The position numbers were made by a program, and so were the translations under genes. Of a stretch of 64,000 nucleotides of DNA, positions 9,345-16,903 are shown in pieces. This DNA is from Allochromatium palmeri (lineage in GTDB: Bacteria > Pseudomonadota > Gammaproteobacteria > Chromatiales > Chromatiaceae), in NCBI RefSeq assembly GCF_009720725.1, contig NZ_WNKT01000016.1, positions 1 through 64,000 on the forward strand, given 5' to 3'. Within the stretch, counting starts at the first letter, position 1. Each line of letters opens with the position of its first letter. Below the pieces are notes generated by a model, which saw only the letters and a list, made by a program, of their open reading frames with translations, did no database searches and was not told the origin of the DNA.

Positions 9345-12197
9345 TCATGCCGCCTTCAACGCCCCCATGAACTCAAACAACGCCTCATCCGCCACCCGCA
9401 AGCGCCGCTCATAAAACCGCCGCGCCCCCAGCGCCAAACGTTCAGCCAACGCCCGATCCTCACCAATCGCCCGCACCGCCCGCACGATCTCCGACACATT
9501 CGCCGCCTCGACCACCAACGCCTCCTCCCCAGCCCGAACCTCCAACCCCAAATGACTGCGCGCCAACACCACCGGCCGCCCCATCGCAAAATACTCCGGC
9601 AGCTTACTCGGAATCCGCTGATCATTGAACGCCCCCGGCTCCCCCGGCTGCACCAACACATCCGCCGCCGCCAGAATCTCCGGCACCTGCTCACGCTCCA
9701 CCCAACCCAACTCCCGCACCTGAGGCGCCGGCGCCAACCCCTCCAACGCCCCAGACGCCCCATTCACCCCAGTACGCACCAACACCGTCGACCGCCCCAA
9801 CCGATTCAACTCCGCCACCGCCCGATACAACTCACCCACCTCGCCCCGATTCGCCGCATGCACATTGCCCGTATACACCACAACACCCGCCTCATCCCCA
9901 ATCGCCAACGCCTGCCGCAACGCCCGATTGAGCGGACGCGGATAAAACAACCGCTCATCCACCGGCGCCGACAACACCAGCGACGGCCGACCATAACGAT
10001 TGAAACGCCCCAGCGTCTCGATCACCAACGTCAACCCATCGGCCCGATCGAGAAACCAACGCCCGCGCAGCGGATGATAGCGATGCTCCGGAATGCAACG
10101 ATCCAACTCAGCCAACGACAACCGCGCCAACTCCGCAAAAGGACGCCCCAGCGCCACCTCAGTCAGATGCTCCTCATTGTCCTCGAGATGCACCACCAGC
10201 GGACACCGCCAACGCCCGCGCACACCCTCAACAAACCGCCGCACGATCTCACGCGGCGTCCAGGCATGCACCAAATCCGGACCACGCCCATCCCGAAAAC
10301 CGGCCCCCGACGCCTCACCCAAAACCTGAGTGTACGACCGCACCCGCAGCGAAACGCTCGACGCCGCATACAGCCCATCCGGAACCGCCACCGTGCAATC
10401 CGCCCCCCGCGCCAACAACAGCGCCGCATGGAGCTGGACGTGATAACCATTGTTACTGTCGAACTGATGCGGCAACACGAACAGCACATTCAAACTCGCC
10501 CCGTCCGCCTCACCGCCCTCCGCCGCCAACGCCCGAGTCCGCTCACCCCAGAGCGCCTTGAACCGCCGATGATTGCGCTCGATGCGCGCATTCGTCAGCG
10601 CCCGATCGCGCCGGCGCGTACTGCTCTCGGCATGGCGCAGCCCCAATTCAGTCAGACACCAGGCCCGCTTGCCCAGATCGCGGGTCAGACGCAGACAGAA
10701 ATCGATGTCCTCCAACCCATAGTCATACTCAGCCGAAAAACCGCCCAACCGCCTGAAATCGCGCCGCCGACACAGCAAAAACGCCCCCGTCACCGCCGGC
10801 TGCCATCCACCCCCGGACCGCGCCCCCGACTCCAGAGAGCGCTCGAGACTCGCCTGACGAATCTGACGCGGCTGATAGTACCCACGCGCCTCAGTCCAGA
10901 CAAAGTCGATCCCCAGATGCTGAATCCCCGCCTCCTGCCCCGGCGGCAGACTGTCAGGATCATCATCGAGCCGCACGCCCACACAGCCGATCTCAGGCTC
11001 GGCCAGCTTCGCCAGCGCCGCCGGCAAGGCATCCGCACTATACACAATATCGTTATTCAGAAACAGCAGATTGGGATAACGCGCCCAGGCCGCCCCGAAA
11101 TTACAGGACGCCGAAAAACTGTGATTCGCCCCGCGCCGCAGATGCCACAGTTCGCACACCGCACGATAACGCTCGATCACCGCCGCCGTCTCATCGCCCG
11201 GATCATCGAGCGCCCCATGATCGACGACGATCAACTCCACCGGACGCAGGCTGTTAGTCGCCACAAAGGTGCGCAACAACCGATCGAGCAAGGCCGCGCC
11301 ATTCAGCGTCAGGATGATGATCGACACCCCGCCACGGTCTTGGCCCCAGACCTCGGACAAGGCACGCCACAACGGCCCGAACCAGGGCACGACACCGAAA
11401 CGCACCAACTCAGGCGCCAGCCGGCGTGGCCCGACATGACCACGCCCATGCGACTCCAGCAGCGACCGCACAACCGAATGATTCGCCGCATTGGCCACGG
11501 TGACGCCATCGAAGGCGTCGGCCAGACCAACGGCGAGACGAGTGCCGGTGTTGCCGATCAGCGAACCGAATGGCTCCGGCGACCATTGATCGAGCTTGAG
11601 CGGCGCCTCGGCCCCGACGAAGGCCAGCTCCTCATCATCGATATCGACGAGGACAGAAGCCTCCCAGAGCCATTTGTACAGCAACCCGATGAGAATGTTT
11701 GGCAGGCGCGGCTTGGAGAGATGCACCAGATCATAGGGATGCGCCAGCACCAGTTCGAGCGCCTGCTCGATGAAGCGGCATTCATCCTCGACCAATAGAC
11801 TGCGCACAGGGATCGGCGTGCGGCGGATCGGCGCCCAGATCTCGCGCCCCCAACTCGGAAAAAGACAGCCGATGATCTCGACCTCGACCAGTGACTGATA
11901 GAGCCGCGCCAGCGTATCGACCCGCCCAGCCGGGTTGTGCCCCAGCGACCAGCCGCACACCGCCACACGCGGGGCCGCGTTCGTCGTCACACGTTCACGG
12001 CGATAGCGTTGACGGGCAAGCGCCAGACTGTCGGCAATCGCCAGCGTCTCGGCCAACTCGGGCGCTTGCATCAGCAACCGCGCATACTCGGCCACGGCCT
12101 CGGCATAACGCCCGACACGCCAGGCCGCGTTACCCTGGCTGAGCTGAAGCGACGTCGGCGCCCGCGTCGAAACGACTGCACCGGATGACGGCGCCAT
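9345..12197 (-). CDS. Large multidomain glycosyltransferase (GT-B-like / GT2 / GT4)
   Basis: 950 residues from ATG 12197; an in-frame TTG (12263) would add 22 residues. Residues ~10-60 resemble a TPR-like helix pair (GNAAWRVGRYAEAVAEYARLL). Residues ~60-250 form a GT-B-like N-terminal fold (VAVCGWSLGHNPAGRVDTLARLY). Residues ~285-530 are a GT2 domain with VSIIILTLNGAALLDRLL and LLFLNNDIVYS. Residues ~568-940 are a GT4 domain (VLFVLPHQFDSNNGYHVQLH, then PSKLPEYFAMGRPVVLARS with the usual E). Its start codon overlaps the stop of a duplicated leader ORF (TGATG), suggesting translational coupling. Very C-rich codon ends create long spurious frames on the other strand. Role: assembly of a surface polysaccharide; linkages unknown. 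Confidence 0.8.
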   Translation of the reverse strand: MAPSSGAVVSTRAPTSLQLSQGNAAWRVGRYAEAVAEYARLLMQAPELAETLAIADSLALARQRYRRERVTTNAAPRVAVCGWSLGHNPAGRVDTLARLYQSLVEVEIIGCLFPSWGREIWAPIRRTPIPVRSLLVEDECRFIEQALELVLAHPYDLVHLSKPRLPNILIGLLYKWLWEASVLVDIDDEELAFVGAEAPLKLDQWSPEPFGSLIGNTGTRLAVGLADAFDGVTVANAANHSVVRSLLESHGRGHVGPRRLAPELVRFGVVPWFGPLWRALSEVWGQDRGGVSIIILTLNGAALLDRLLRTFVATNSLRPVELIVVDHGALDDPGDETAAVIERYRAVCELWHLRRGANHSFSASCNFGAAWARYPNLLFLNNDIVYSADALPAALAKLAEPEIGCVGVRLDDDPDSLPPGQEAGIQHLGIDFVWTEARGYYQPRQIRQASLERSLESGARSGGGWQPAVTGAFLLCRRRDFRRLGGFSAEYDYGLEDIDFCLRLTRDLGKRAWCLTELGLRHAESSTRRRDRALTNARIERNHRRFKALWGERTRALAAEGGEADGASLNVLFVLPHQFDSNNGYHVQLHAALLLARGADCTVAVPDGLYAASSVSLRVRSYTQVLGEASGAGFRDGRGPDLVHAWTPREIVRRFVEGVRGRWRCPLVVHLEDNEEHLTEVALGRPFAELARLSLAELDRCIPEHRYHPLRGRWFLDRADGLTLVIETLGRFNRYGRPSLVLSAPVDERLFYPRPLNRALRQALAIGDEAGVVVYTGNVHAANRGEVGELYRAVAELNRLGRSTVLVRTGVNGASGALEGLAPAPQVRELGWVEREQVPEILAAADVLVQPGEPGAFNDQRIPSKLPEYFAMGRPVVLARSHLGLEVRAGEEALVVEAANVSEIVRAVRAIGEDRALAERLALGARRFYERRLRVADEALFEFMGALKAA

Positions 12198-12487
12198 CAA
12201 GTGGCCGATACGCGAAGACATACGAACGGAGTGACTTGCGAGACTTGACTGACTTGGGCGCAATCGAACAACGGCTCGTCACAGGGCAACAGCTCGCCGC
12301 TCTGAACCGCCGGCCCCGCCTGACTCAACGCCGTCGAGCCGGACACCGGATGCGAAGAAGACACCATCGACGCCGGATCGGGCGTCGTCACCGAAGCCGC
12401 CACAGCCGTCGATGCCACACCCGAACGCGCCCGAACGCCCGACTGACGACCCTTGTTACGACTTTTCTGACGACTGCGCTGACTCAC
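12197..12487 (-). CDS. Leader ORF A: duplicated N-terminus of the sulfotransferase gene
   Basis: Starting at GTG 12487 the frame encodes 96 residues. The first ~87 closely match the N-terminus of the sulfotransferase at 13193-14629 (SQRSRQKSRNKGRQSG, then GSTALSQAGPA and GELLPCDE). The similarity ends at about residue 87 and the frame terminates at TGA 12197-12199, sharing one base with the ATG of the large glycosyltransferase. Whether the peptide has a function or merely couples translation is unknown. It has no catalytic domain. Treat it as a partial gene copy with a possible leader role. Confidence 0.5.
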   Translation of the reverse strand: MSQRSRQKSRNKGRQSGVRARSGVASTAVAASVTTPDPASMVSSSHPVSGSTALSQAGPAVQSGELLPCDEPLFDCAQVSQVSQVTPFVCLRVSAT

Positions 12488-12575
12488 TGACTCAATATCC
12501 CTTGAGCATTCCCTGCGTGTAAAAACGGGTCGGATCATAACAAAACACTCGCCACCCGGCCAAGCCGACGGACGA
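12266..12575 (-). repeat. Dispersed 5' module, copy A
   Basis: The longest copy combining both parts of the module. Bases 12266-12487 match the coding part of copy B (14408-14629). Bases 12488-12575 match the upstream region of copies C and E, including TATGAT and the run CACTCGCCACCCGGCCAAGC. Similarity was judged by eye and is clearly above 85% over most of the length. All copies face the same way. Confidence 0.8.
12534..12563 (-). promoter_or_regulatory. Putative sigma70-type promoter in module copy A
   Basis: On the minus strand: TTGGCC, 18-bp spacer, TATGAT. The -10 matches five of six consensus positions; the -35 is weak (TTG only). The same pair with the same spacer occurs in copies C and E. 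The -10 lies ~47 bases before the GTG of the leader ORF. Confidence 0.45.
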
Positions 12576-12688
12576 ACGGCGGCGAGTTGCGCAGCGATGG
12601 AGCCATTGTGGTGAGCCGATCCATCGCAGCGGCCATCCGCCGATGCGGAGGCGCTGGACGCTGACGGGGGCGCTGGGCTGGGCATGGG

Positions 12689-13180
12689 TTAGCGGGCATC
12701 GTGGCGATCTGTTGCGCGTTCGGTCACGACTTGATTCCGCAGCGCATTGACCGCCGCTTCAGTTAAGCCGGCGGCGCTTGCAATTTGCTCATCGGTCAGG
12801 AGATTGCGTGCCACGGCTTCTCGGCCTTCTTCGCGACCTTCCCGCTTGGCTTCATTCAGAAACGAGACTTCATCGTGCAACGCCCGCTCGCGCACGAAAG
12901 CCTGGCGGCGCGCCTCTTCATCGGCACTGAGGGCGCGCAGGCGATTCATGGCCTTGATCACGGGTTCGTGAGTGATGGCGGTCATGGTCAGTTCCTCCTG
13001 CCAGTGTTTAAAGAAGGTAATCCAGGTGCGTAGCGGTCCTGGGGGCAGCCCGAGGCGGTCGGCCTTGTTGAGTTCGATCAGGTTGAGCTGGAATATGTTG
13101 CCGAGTGTGACCTGGGGCTGAGTCTCATCGCGCATCTCAAAGCGCCAGATGGCTTGCTGACGTTCGGCCTTGGGGCGGTG
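12689..13180 (-). pseudogene. Rpn/PD-(D/E)XK transposase-family protein, 3' fragment
   Basis: The frame is homologous-looking from about 13180 (KAERQQAIWRFEMRDETQ) to the stop at 12689, giving ~160 residues. It holds the features of the C-terminal half of Rpn-type recombination-promoting nucleases: an LxLIELxKADRLG strand, a WITFFKHW helix, a charged hinge AKREGREEGREAVA and a short C-terminal helix-turn (DEQIASAAGLTEAAV). The catalytic PD-(D/E)XK N-terminal half is missing and replaced by the 3' end of the sulfotransferase gene, with only a few bases between. An ATG at 13135 is internal. Probably not expressed as an active nuclease. Confidence 0.65.
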
Positions 13181-13192
13181 AACAGATCGAAG

Positions 13193-14629
13193 TCAATCCA
13201 GACGGTAGTCGAGCCGGTCGAGCAAGGTTTGAAACGCCTCGGACGCACACGCCTCCTGCTCCAAGGTGGGCGGATGCGCACGACGCGGGCGGGGACTGAT
13301 GCGGTCACCGTGTCGACCACTGTCGCCGGACAACTCGATGGCCGAAAACGACTCGATGAAGTCAGGATTGTAGCCGAGCCCAAGCCCCTCACAGATGCGC
13401 TGCATCGTCGCCGCCGGATCGGCCACGAAATCCTCATAGCGAATCAGCGGACAGCCCGCATGCGCATCGAGAAACGCATGAACGCGACGCGCATACTCAT
13501 CGAGCGTCGGCGGACTGAAATGCTGCACCCAGCCGGTGTCTTGCAGACTCAAAAAGGTATCGAACGGATGGCGCACCGTCACCAGCGCCCGCGTCGGATA
13601 GACACGCCCGACGATCGCACGCAGCGTAGGCCGCTCAGCAACCGCCTCGCCGAAATGGAACTGACCATGACTATGCTCGCGCAAAACGAGATGCTCACCC
13701 TGACGCCGCGCCTGCGCATAAAGCACCGCCAGACCGGCCAGGAACAGCTCGATCTGAGTCTCGGTGTCGGCGGGAGGCGAGCCAAAACGACTGAGGCCAA
13801 TGAGATCGGTCGGCAAAAAGCGGCCGGGCACGAACGGACTCAGAGGATCGACTTCGCTCAACACCCAGGTATCGGGTTGAGCCGCGATACAGCGACTGAT
13901 CAGCGTGCCGCCCGTACACGCAAGATGATGGATCAAACGCACGGGCGGCGGCCACTGCCCCGCTCCCGAATCGACGCCCATCGCTCTCCGAGCGGGACGA
14001 TGCCGTCGATCACGCGGCGGCTCCAGCTTGGGCAGATCGCCGCCATCGAATTGATGGCGAATTCGCGCCTGCATCAATAGCTCGGGATCATTACCCGGCG
14101 CACCGACCGTCAGCGCCGTTTCGAGGTGACGCAGGGCGCCGGCCTCCTGACCCGCCAGCACCGTGGCACACCCCAGCGTGTTATAGACCCCCGAGATCAA
14201 CATCCGCTCGATCAGCGTACGATCACAGCCCCACTCATGCGCCAGACGCACCAGACGGCGCGTCTCCTCAGCCTGCCCGAGCTGCTGATGCCCGGCCGCC
14301 GCCAACAGCGCCAGCCGAGCGCGGCGCGGATGATGCGCAAAATCATCGGGATCGAGTACGGCGAGCCGGTTCCAGTCACCGAACTGCCATTGAGTGAGGG
14401 CACGGTCGAACAGTTGCTCGTCACAGGGCAACAGCTCACCGCTCTGAGCCGCCGGCCCCGCCTGACTCAACGCCGTCGAGCCGGACACCGGACGCGAAGC
14501 AGACACCATCGACGCCAAATCGGACGTCGCCACCGAAGCCGCCACAGACGTCGACGCCACACCCGAACGCCCCCGCGCACCCGACTGACGACCCTTGTTA
14601 CGGCTTTTCTGACGACTCCGCTGACTCAC
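13193..14629 (-). CDS. Sulfotransferase with TPR-like N-terminus (carries 5' module copy B)
   Basis: 478 residues. The N-terminal ~90 residues are low-complexity (SQRSRQKSRNKGRQSG, Ser/Ala/Gly-rich) and are the sequence duplicated elsewhere in the region. Residues ~90-200 are helical and TPR-like. The catalytic domain starts at ~228 with VRLIHHLACTGGTLISR, a PAPS-binding loop variant, and continues with ALVTVRHPFDTFLSLQD (~350) as the 3'-phosphate element and PLIRYEDFVADPAATM near the C-terminus. The start is GTG 14629, whose first bases overlap the TGA of a wecC-derived ORF (GTGA). An internal ATG at 14509 is an alternative start. Likely sulfates a carbohydrate of the adjacent polysaccharide pathway. 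Confidence 0.75.
   Translation of the reverse strand: MSQRSRQKSRNKGRQSGARGRSGVASTSVAASVATSDLASMVSASRPVSGSTALSQAGPAAQSGELLPCDEQLFDRALTQWQFGDWNRLAVLDPDDFAHHPRRARLALLAAAGHQQLGQAEETRRLVRLAHEWGCDRTLIERMLISGVYNTLGCATVLAGQEAGALRHLETALTVGAPGNDPELLMQARIRHQFDGGDLPKLEPPRDRRHRPARRAMGVDSGAGQWPPPVRLIHHLACTGGTLISRCIAAQPDTWVLSEVDPLSPFVPGRFLPTDLIGLSRFGSPPADTETQIELFLAGLAVLYAQARRQGEHLVLREHSHGQFHFGEAVAERPTLRAIVGRVYPTRALVTVRHPFDTFLSLQDTGWVQHFSPPTLDEYARRVHAFLDAHAGCPLIRYEDFVADPAATMQRICEGLGLGYNPDFIESFSAIELSGDSGRHGDRISPRPRRAHPPTLEQEACASEAFQTLLDRLDYRLD
14408..14629 (-). repeat. Dispersed 5' module, copy B (within the intact sulfotransferase gene)
   Basis: This is the coding part of the module in its full-length gene and so probably represents the source sequence. 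The promoter part seen in copies A, C and E is absent here. Upstream of the GTG lies the wecC fragment instead, showing that this gene's own 5' region has been rearranged. Confidence 0.75.
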
Positions 14630-14760
14630 GGTATCTGCCGCCTCTTTACAGCCTGCGGCGACATATCGACACCGCTGACCTGCTTCCCGCGCGACGCAAA
14701 CAGCGTGGCGGTGGGCAGATCGATATCGCCGTGGCCGATCATGGAAATGCGGTTGAACAT
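14626..14760 (-). pseudogene. wecC-like 5' fragment, copy 1
   Basis: A 44-codon ORF whose first ~38 residues match the NAD-binding start of UDP-N-acetyl-D-mannosaminuronate/UDP-sugar dehydrogenases: MFNRISMIGHGDIDLPTATL, then FASRGKQVSGVDMSP. In the family the loop is normally GLGYIGLPTA; here Tyr is Asp and two Gly are changed. The remaining ~380 residues are missing. The frame ends at TGA 14626-14628, overlapping the GTG of the sulfotransferase. It begins five bases after the DUF2442 stop. Confidence 0.7.
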
Positions 14761-14764
14761 GGTT

Positions 14765-15025
14765 TCAGGCGGCTTCCTTGGCTTGTCTTTGCAGGAGCTC
14801 AAACAGGTATTCGGGCGCAAGATCAGCACCATTCGCCCAGGTGACGGTGCCGAGTTCCGGATGCTGGTGAGCGGTTTTGAATAACTGCGGATCTTTCAGC
14901 GGCTCGAAGACCTCGCCCCAGAGTTCGTTCGATAAATCGATTTCGCCGCTAACGCCATTGTTGAAAGTGACTTGCAATCGGTAGGCTTCGCGGGGCTCGA
15001 TGCTTAGGGTGTGCAAAAAGGGCAT
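14765..15025 (-). CDS. DUF2442 protein (pair 1)
   Basis: 86 residues, DUF2442 family: the N-terminal strand pattern LHTLSIEPREAYRLQVTFNNGVSGEIDL, the central VFEPLKDPQLF, and the ending TVTWANGADLAPEYLFELL, with the family's typical 'W.NG.D..P..L' element. DUF2442 proteins are frequently found beside DUF4160 genes in mobile or toxin-antitoxin-like contexts; no activity is established that I can cite. It follows the DUF4160 gene by three bases, so the two are co-transcribed. A second, divergent pair lies at 15980-16510. Confidence 0.8.
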   Translation of the reverse strand: MPFLHTLSIEPREAYRLQVTFNNGVSGEIDLSNELWGEVFEPLKDPQLFKTAHQHPELGTVTWANGADLAPEYLFELLQRQAKEAA

Positions 15026-15028
15026 AGC

Positions 15029-15286
15029 TTACTCCAAAGGCGGCACTGGGTGGAGTGGCTTGCGCTGGATGGCGAAATTCCAATTCTGCATCAGTGGCTC
15101 TTGATTGAGGTCAGCCCACTCAAGCACAGCACGCAGCGCACGCTTGGGAAACTCACCACGGACGACACCGGTTTCGATTTCAACAGCGATTTCGTAGTCA
15201 CCGTATCGTGCATGAAAATGCGGCAACGGGTGATCACCCCAGTTCATGTAGATGATGATACCGAGAAATCGCGAGATCTCAGGCAT
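15029..15286 (-). CDS. DUF4160 protein (pair 1)
   Basis: 85 residues. Family pattern: MPEISRFLGIIIYMNWGDHP, then PHFHARYGDYEIAVEI (the H-x-x-P-H-F-H-A-x-Y signature) and a C-terminal W-A-x-x-N-Q-x-x-L-M-x-N-W. The conserved histidines suggest metal or nucleic-acid binding, but the function is unknown. Its ATG overlaps the stop of the 22-codon remnant upstream (ATGCCTGA), and it is followed directly by DUF2442. The arrangement looks like a two-gene toxin-antitoxin module, which is inference from context. Confidence 0.8.
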   Translation of the reverse strand: MPEISRFLGIIIYMNWGDHPLPHFHARYGDYEIAVEIETGVVRGEFPKRALRAVLEWADLNQEPLMQNWNFAIQRKPLHPVPPLE

Positions 15287-15347
15287 ACGCCGCTTCCAGC
15301 AGTCTGTCGCGCATGCGTGCGGCGGCCTGCTCGCTATGCGTGCTCAT
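15279..15347 (-). pseudogene. 22-codon remnant downstream of the MNT gene (HEPN-like start?)
   Basis: ATG 15347 overlaps the end of the nucleotidyltransferase gene and encodes MSTHSEQAAARMRDRLLEAA plus YA, then stops inside the DUF4160 start. HEPN partners of MNT antitoxins often begin with 'M..HSEQA' and overlap the MNT gene in exactly this way. The likely reading is therefore a HEPN toxin gene reduced to its first codons by insertion of the DUF4160/DUF2442 pair. The match is short, so this is tentative. Confidence 0.4.
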
Positions 15348-15654
15348 ACAACACCTTCCCTTCGCGCACGGCGGAATACACAGGCGTACTCCACCAATCA
15401 CGCTTCTTCTCGAATTCCGCCACCGTCATCAGCACGATATCGACACCCACCTCGACACCGCAAGCCGCGCGATGCAGCCTGAGATACTCGTTCGCCGGAT
15501 CCGGGATCTCCTGCTCGACGACGAGAAAATCCAGATCCGAACCGGTATCCGCCTCACCGCGCGCATAGGAACCGAACAAAATCACCTTCAGCGGCGCATG
15601 AGCGGCCGCCGCGATTCGCTGAGCCGCCGCCTCGATCATCGTCTGACTCAGCAT
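15334..15654 (-). CDS. MNT-type minimal nucleotidyltransferase
   Basis: 106 residues. The NTase-fold signature is VILFGSYARGEADTGSDLDF (GSxARG...SDxDF), followed by a third acidic strand GVEVGVDIVLMT. Length and motifs fit the MntA/MNT antitoxins, which AMPylate HEPN ribonuclease toxins. Only a 22-codon remnant of a possible HEPN partner follows, so this antitoxin may be orphaned. The start ATG 15652-15654 contains, four bases in, the TGA that ends leader ORF C (ATGCTGA). Promoter copy C lies upstream and probably drives MNT-DUF4160-DUF2442. Confidence 0.8.
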   Translation of the reverse strand: MLSQTMIEAAAQRIAAAAHAPLKVILFGSYARGEADTGSDLDFLVVEQEIPDPANEYLRLHRAACGVEVGVDIVLMTVAEFEKKRDWWSTPVYSAVREGKVLYEHA

Positions 15655-15743
15655 CGGTGCATCCTCTGGAACAGCGCCACATTCGCCCGCGCACCCGACT
15701 GACGACCCTTGTTACGGCTTTTCCGACGACTACGCTGACTCAC
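15648..15743 (-). CDS. Leader ORF C
   Basis: 31 codons from GTG 15743. The first ~19 residues equal the module N-terminus (SQRSRRKSRNKGRQSGAR), followed by a non-homologous tail ANVALFQRMHRC. It stops at TGA 15648-15650, within the first codons of the MNT gene. No independent function is apparent; it may couple translation to the MNT gene. Confidence 0.45.
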   Translation of the reverse strand: MSQRSRRKSRNKGRQSGARANVALFQRMHRC

Positions 15744-15832
15744 TGACTCAATATCCCTTGAGTATTCCCGGCGTGTGGCCAAACGGGCCGGATCATAACA
15801 AAACACTCGCCACCCGGCCAAGCCGACCGACG
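15683..15832 (-). repeat. Dispersed 5' module, copy C
   Basis: About 150 bp matching copies A and E: the Arg/Lys-rich 5' coding part (15683-15743), the spacer containing CTTGAGTATTCCCGGCGTGT, and the TATGAT promoter region ending CACCCGGCCAAGCCGACCGA. Coding similarity stops at codon ~19, earlier than in copies A and E. Confidence 0.8.
15792..15821 (-). promoter_or_regulatory. Putative sigma70-type promoter in module copy C
   Basis: Minus strand TTGGCC, 18-bp spacer, TATGAT, identical in layout to copies A and E. It lies ~50 bases before the leader GTG and downstream of the second wecC fragment. Confidence 0.45.
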
Positions 15833-15846
15833 CCCAACACCCACCG

Positions 15847-15948
15847 CTACAGACGCGCGGTGCCGGCCTGCTTCCCGCGCGCCGCAAACAGCGTGGCGGT
15901 GGGCAGACCGATATCGCCGAGGCCGATCATGGAAATGCGGTTGAACAT
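15847..15948 (-). pseudogene. wecC-like 5' fragment, copy 2
   Basis: 33 codons from ATG 15948: MFNRISMIGLGDIGLPTATL, then FAARGKQ, matching the first ~27 residues of WecC-type dehydrogenases before a short unrelated tail and TAG 15847-15849. It is closer to the family consensus than copy 1 but shares the unusual Asp in place of Tyr in GLG(Y)IGLPTA, so the two copies have a common source. It starts ~30 bases after the second DUF2442 gene and ends where promoter copy C begins. Confidence 0.7.
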
Positions 15949-15979
15949 GTATTGCTTCTCGCTATTTACAGGCCGTAGG

Positions 15980-16234
15980 CTAGTTGATGACCCACTCGCC
16001 TGATTCCTTGATATGGTTATGCATGGCATCCGGCGCCAAATCCAGCTCACCCGGCCAAGTCACAAAATAATCATTGACCATCAGTTTGTTGAATTCTGCC
16101 GGATCGCGTAATTTCGCAAAAACACCGCGATAGGCCGTTGGCTGAAAACGGACTTTGCCTTCGAGACCATCGGCAAATTTGACATAGATACAGCCATGCT
16201 CCAGAACACTGGCCTCTGTTACGTCCCAATCCAT
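15980..16234 (-). CDS. DUF2442 protein (pair 2)
   Basis: 84 residues of the DUF2442 family: WDVTEASVLEHGCIYVKFADGLEGKVRF, a central VFAKLRDPAEFNKL, and the C-terminal VTWPGELDLAPDAMHNHI. It lies 15 bp after its DUF4160 partner. The sequence is clearly different from the pair at 14765-15286 (different loop and C-terminus), so the two pairs were acquired separately rather than by recent duplication, although each is followed by a wecC fragment. Confidence 0.8.
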   Translation of the reverse strand: MDWDVTEASVLEHGCIYVKFADGLEGKVRFQPTAYRGVFAKLRDPAEFNKLMVNDYFVTWPGELDLAPDAMHNHIKESGEWVIN

Positions 16235-16249
16235 CCTCGCTCACCCTCT

Positions 16250-16510
16250 TTATTCCAGCGGCGCAATCTCGTCGGGTTGCTGATGCTGTTGGCACAGTTC
16301 CCAGTCACGCAGCAACTCACTTTGGTGCAATTCAGCCCAGTCAAGCACCAACCCGGCGGCTCGACGCGGCAACGTTCCATCGATGATGGCGAGTGCGCGA
16401 ATGTCGATAGTAGCGCGATAGTCACCATATTCGACATGAAAGTGCGGCGGCGCATGCTCATTGAAGAACATTCGAATGACGATACCGAAAAAGCGGCTGA
16501 TGATTGGCAT
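16250..16510 (-). CDS. DUF4160 protein (pair 2)
   Basis: 86 residues from ATG 16510. The longer frame to 16585 runs into module copy D and is not part of the family. Signature: MPIISRFFGIVIRMFFNEHA, then PPHFHVEYGDYRATIDI and WAELHQSELLRDWELC. It begins 13 bases after the stop of leader ORF D, with GAAG as a weak ribosome-binding site in between. Function unknown; paired with DUF2442 as at 15029-15286. Confidence 0.8.
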   Translation of the reverse strand: MPIISRFFGIVIRMFFNEHAPPHFHVEYGDYRATIDIRALAIIDGTLPRRAAGLVLDWAELHQSELLRDWELCQQHQQPDEIAPLE

Positions 16511-16523
16511 GGTCTTCACACGT

Positions 16524-16652
16524 TCAGGGCGTTTCGAATACGCACAGCAGCCAAACCGCCGCCATAGGGATCGCCGCCGCCACACCCGAACGCCCCCGCG
16601 CGCCCGACTGACGACCCTTGTTCCGGCTTTTCCGACGACGACGCCGACTCAC
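16524..16652 (-). CDS. Leader ORF D (module copy D, 16575-16652)
   Basis: 42 codons from GTG 16652. Residues 2-24 match the module N-terminus with an extra Arg run (SRRRRRKSRNKGRQSGARG), then an unrelated tail AAAIPMAAVWLLCVFETP before TGA 16524-16526. This is the shortest module copy: only the coding part is present, and the promoter stretch seen in A, C and E is missing. The DUF4160 ATG follows 13 bases after the stop. Confidence 0.45.
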   Translation of the reverse strand: MSRRRRRKSRNKGRQSGARGRSGVAAAIPMAAVWLLCVFETP

Positions 16653-16681
16653 GTGACCGACTGCCCCTGTCTGCGCTCGTG

Positions 16682-16903
16682 TTAGTGCGGCAACTCATCA
16701 TTACGGTCGAGTTGGTCTGCAAGACTGTTGGCGGCCACGGCGATTTCATCGAGGCTCATATCGGGCAGCCCAGTTTTACGCCATTCGGTGTAATCGAATT
16801 TGTCCCGCGATACGGCGGCCAAAAAGCGTTCGGCCTCAACCAGCCCGAGTGCACCGATGAGCGCCTGCATGCCGGCCAGACGAATTTCCGCCTCAGTCCT
16901 CAT
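16682..16903 (-). CDS. Small partner protein of the PIN toxin (putative antitoxin)
   Basis: 73 residues, acidic C-terminus. It overlaps the 3' end of the PIN gene by 11 bp and so is translated with it. Sequence: MRTEAEIRLAGMQALIGALG, then DKFDYTEWRKTGLPDMSLDEIA. I do not recognise a named family. Position directly after a PIN gene suggests an antitoxin or accessory protein, in reverse order (toxin first) compared with most VapBC operons. Confidence 0.5.
   Translation of the reverse strand: MRTEAEIRLAGMQALIGALGLVEAERFLAAVSRDKFDYTEWRKTGLPDMSLDEIAVAANSLADQLDRNDELPH

Noticed and set aside
9189-11798. 869-codon plus-strand open frame
   Set aside because: Extremely rich in Arg, Pro, Gln and Thr with no domain; it is the antisense of the 950-aa glycosyltransferase, whose C-rich third positions leave few stops on the other strand.
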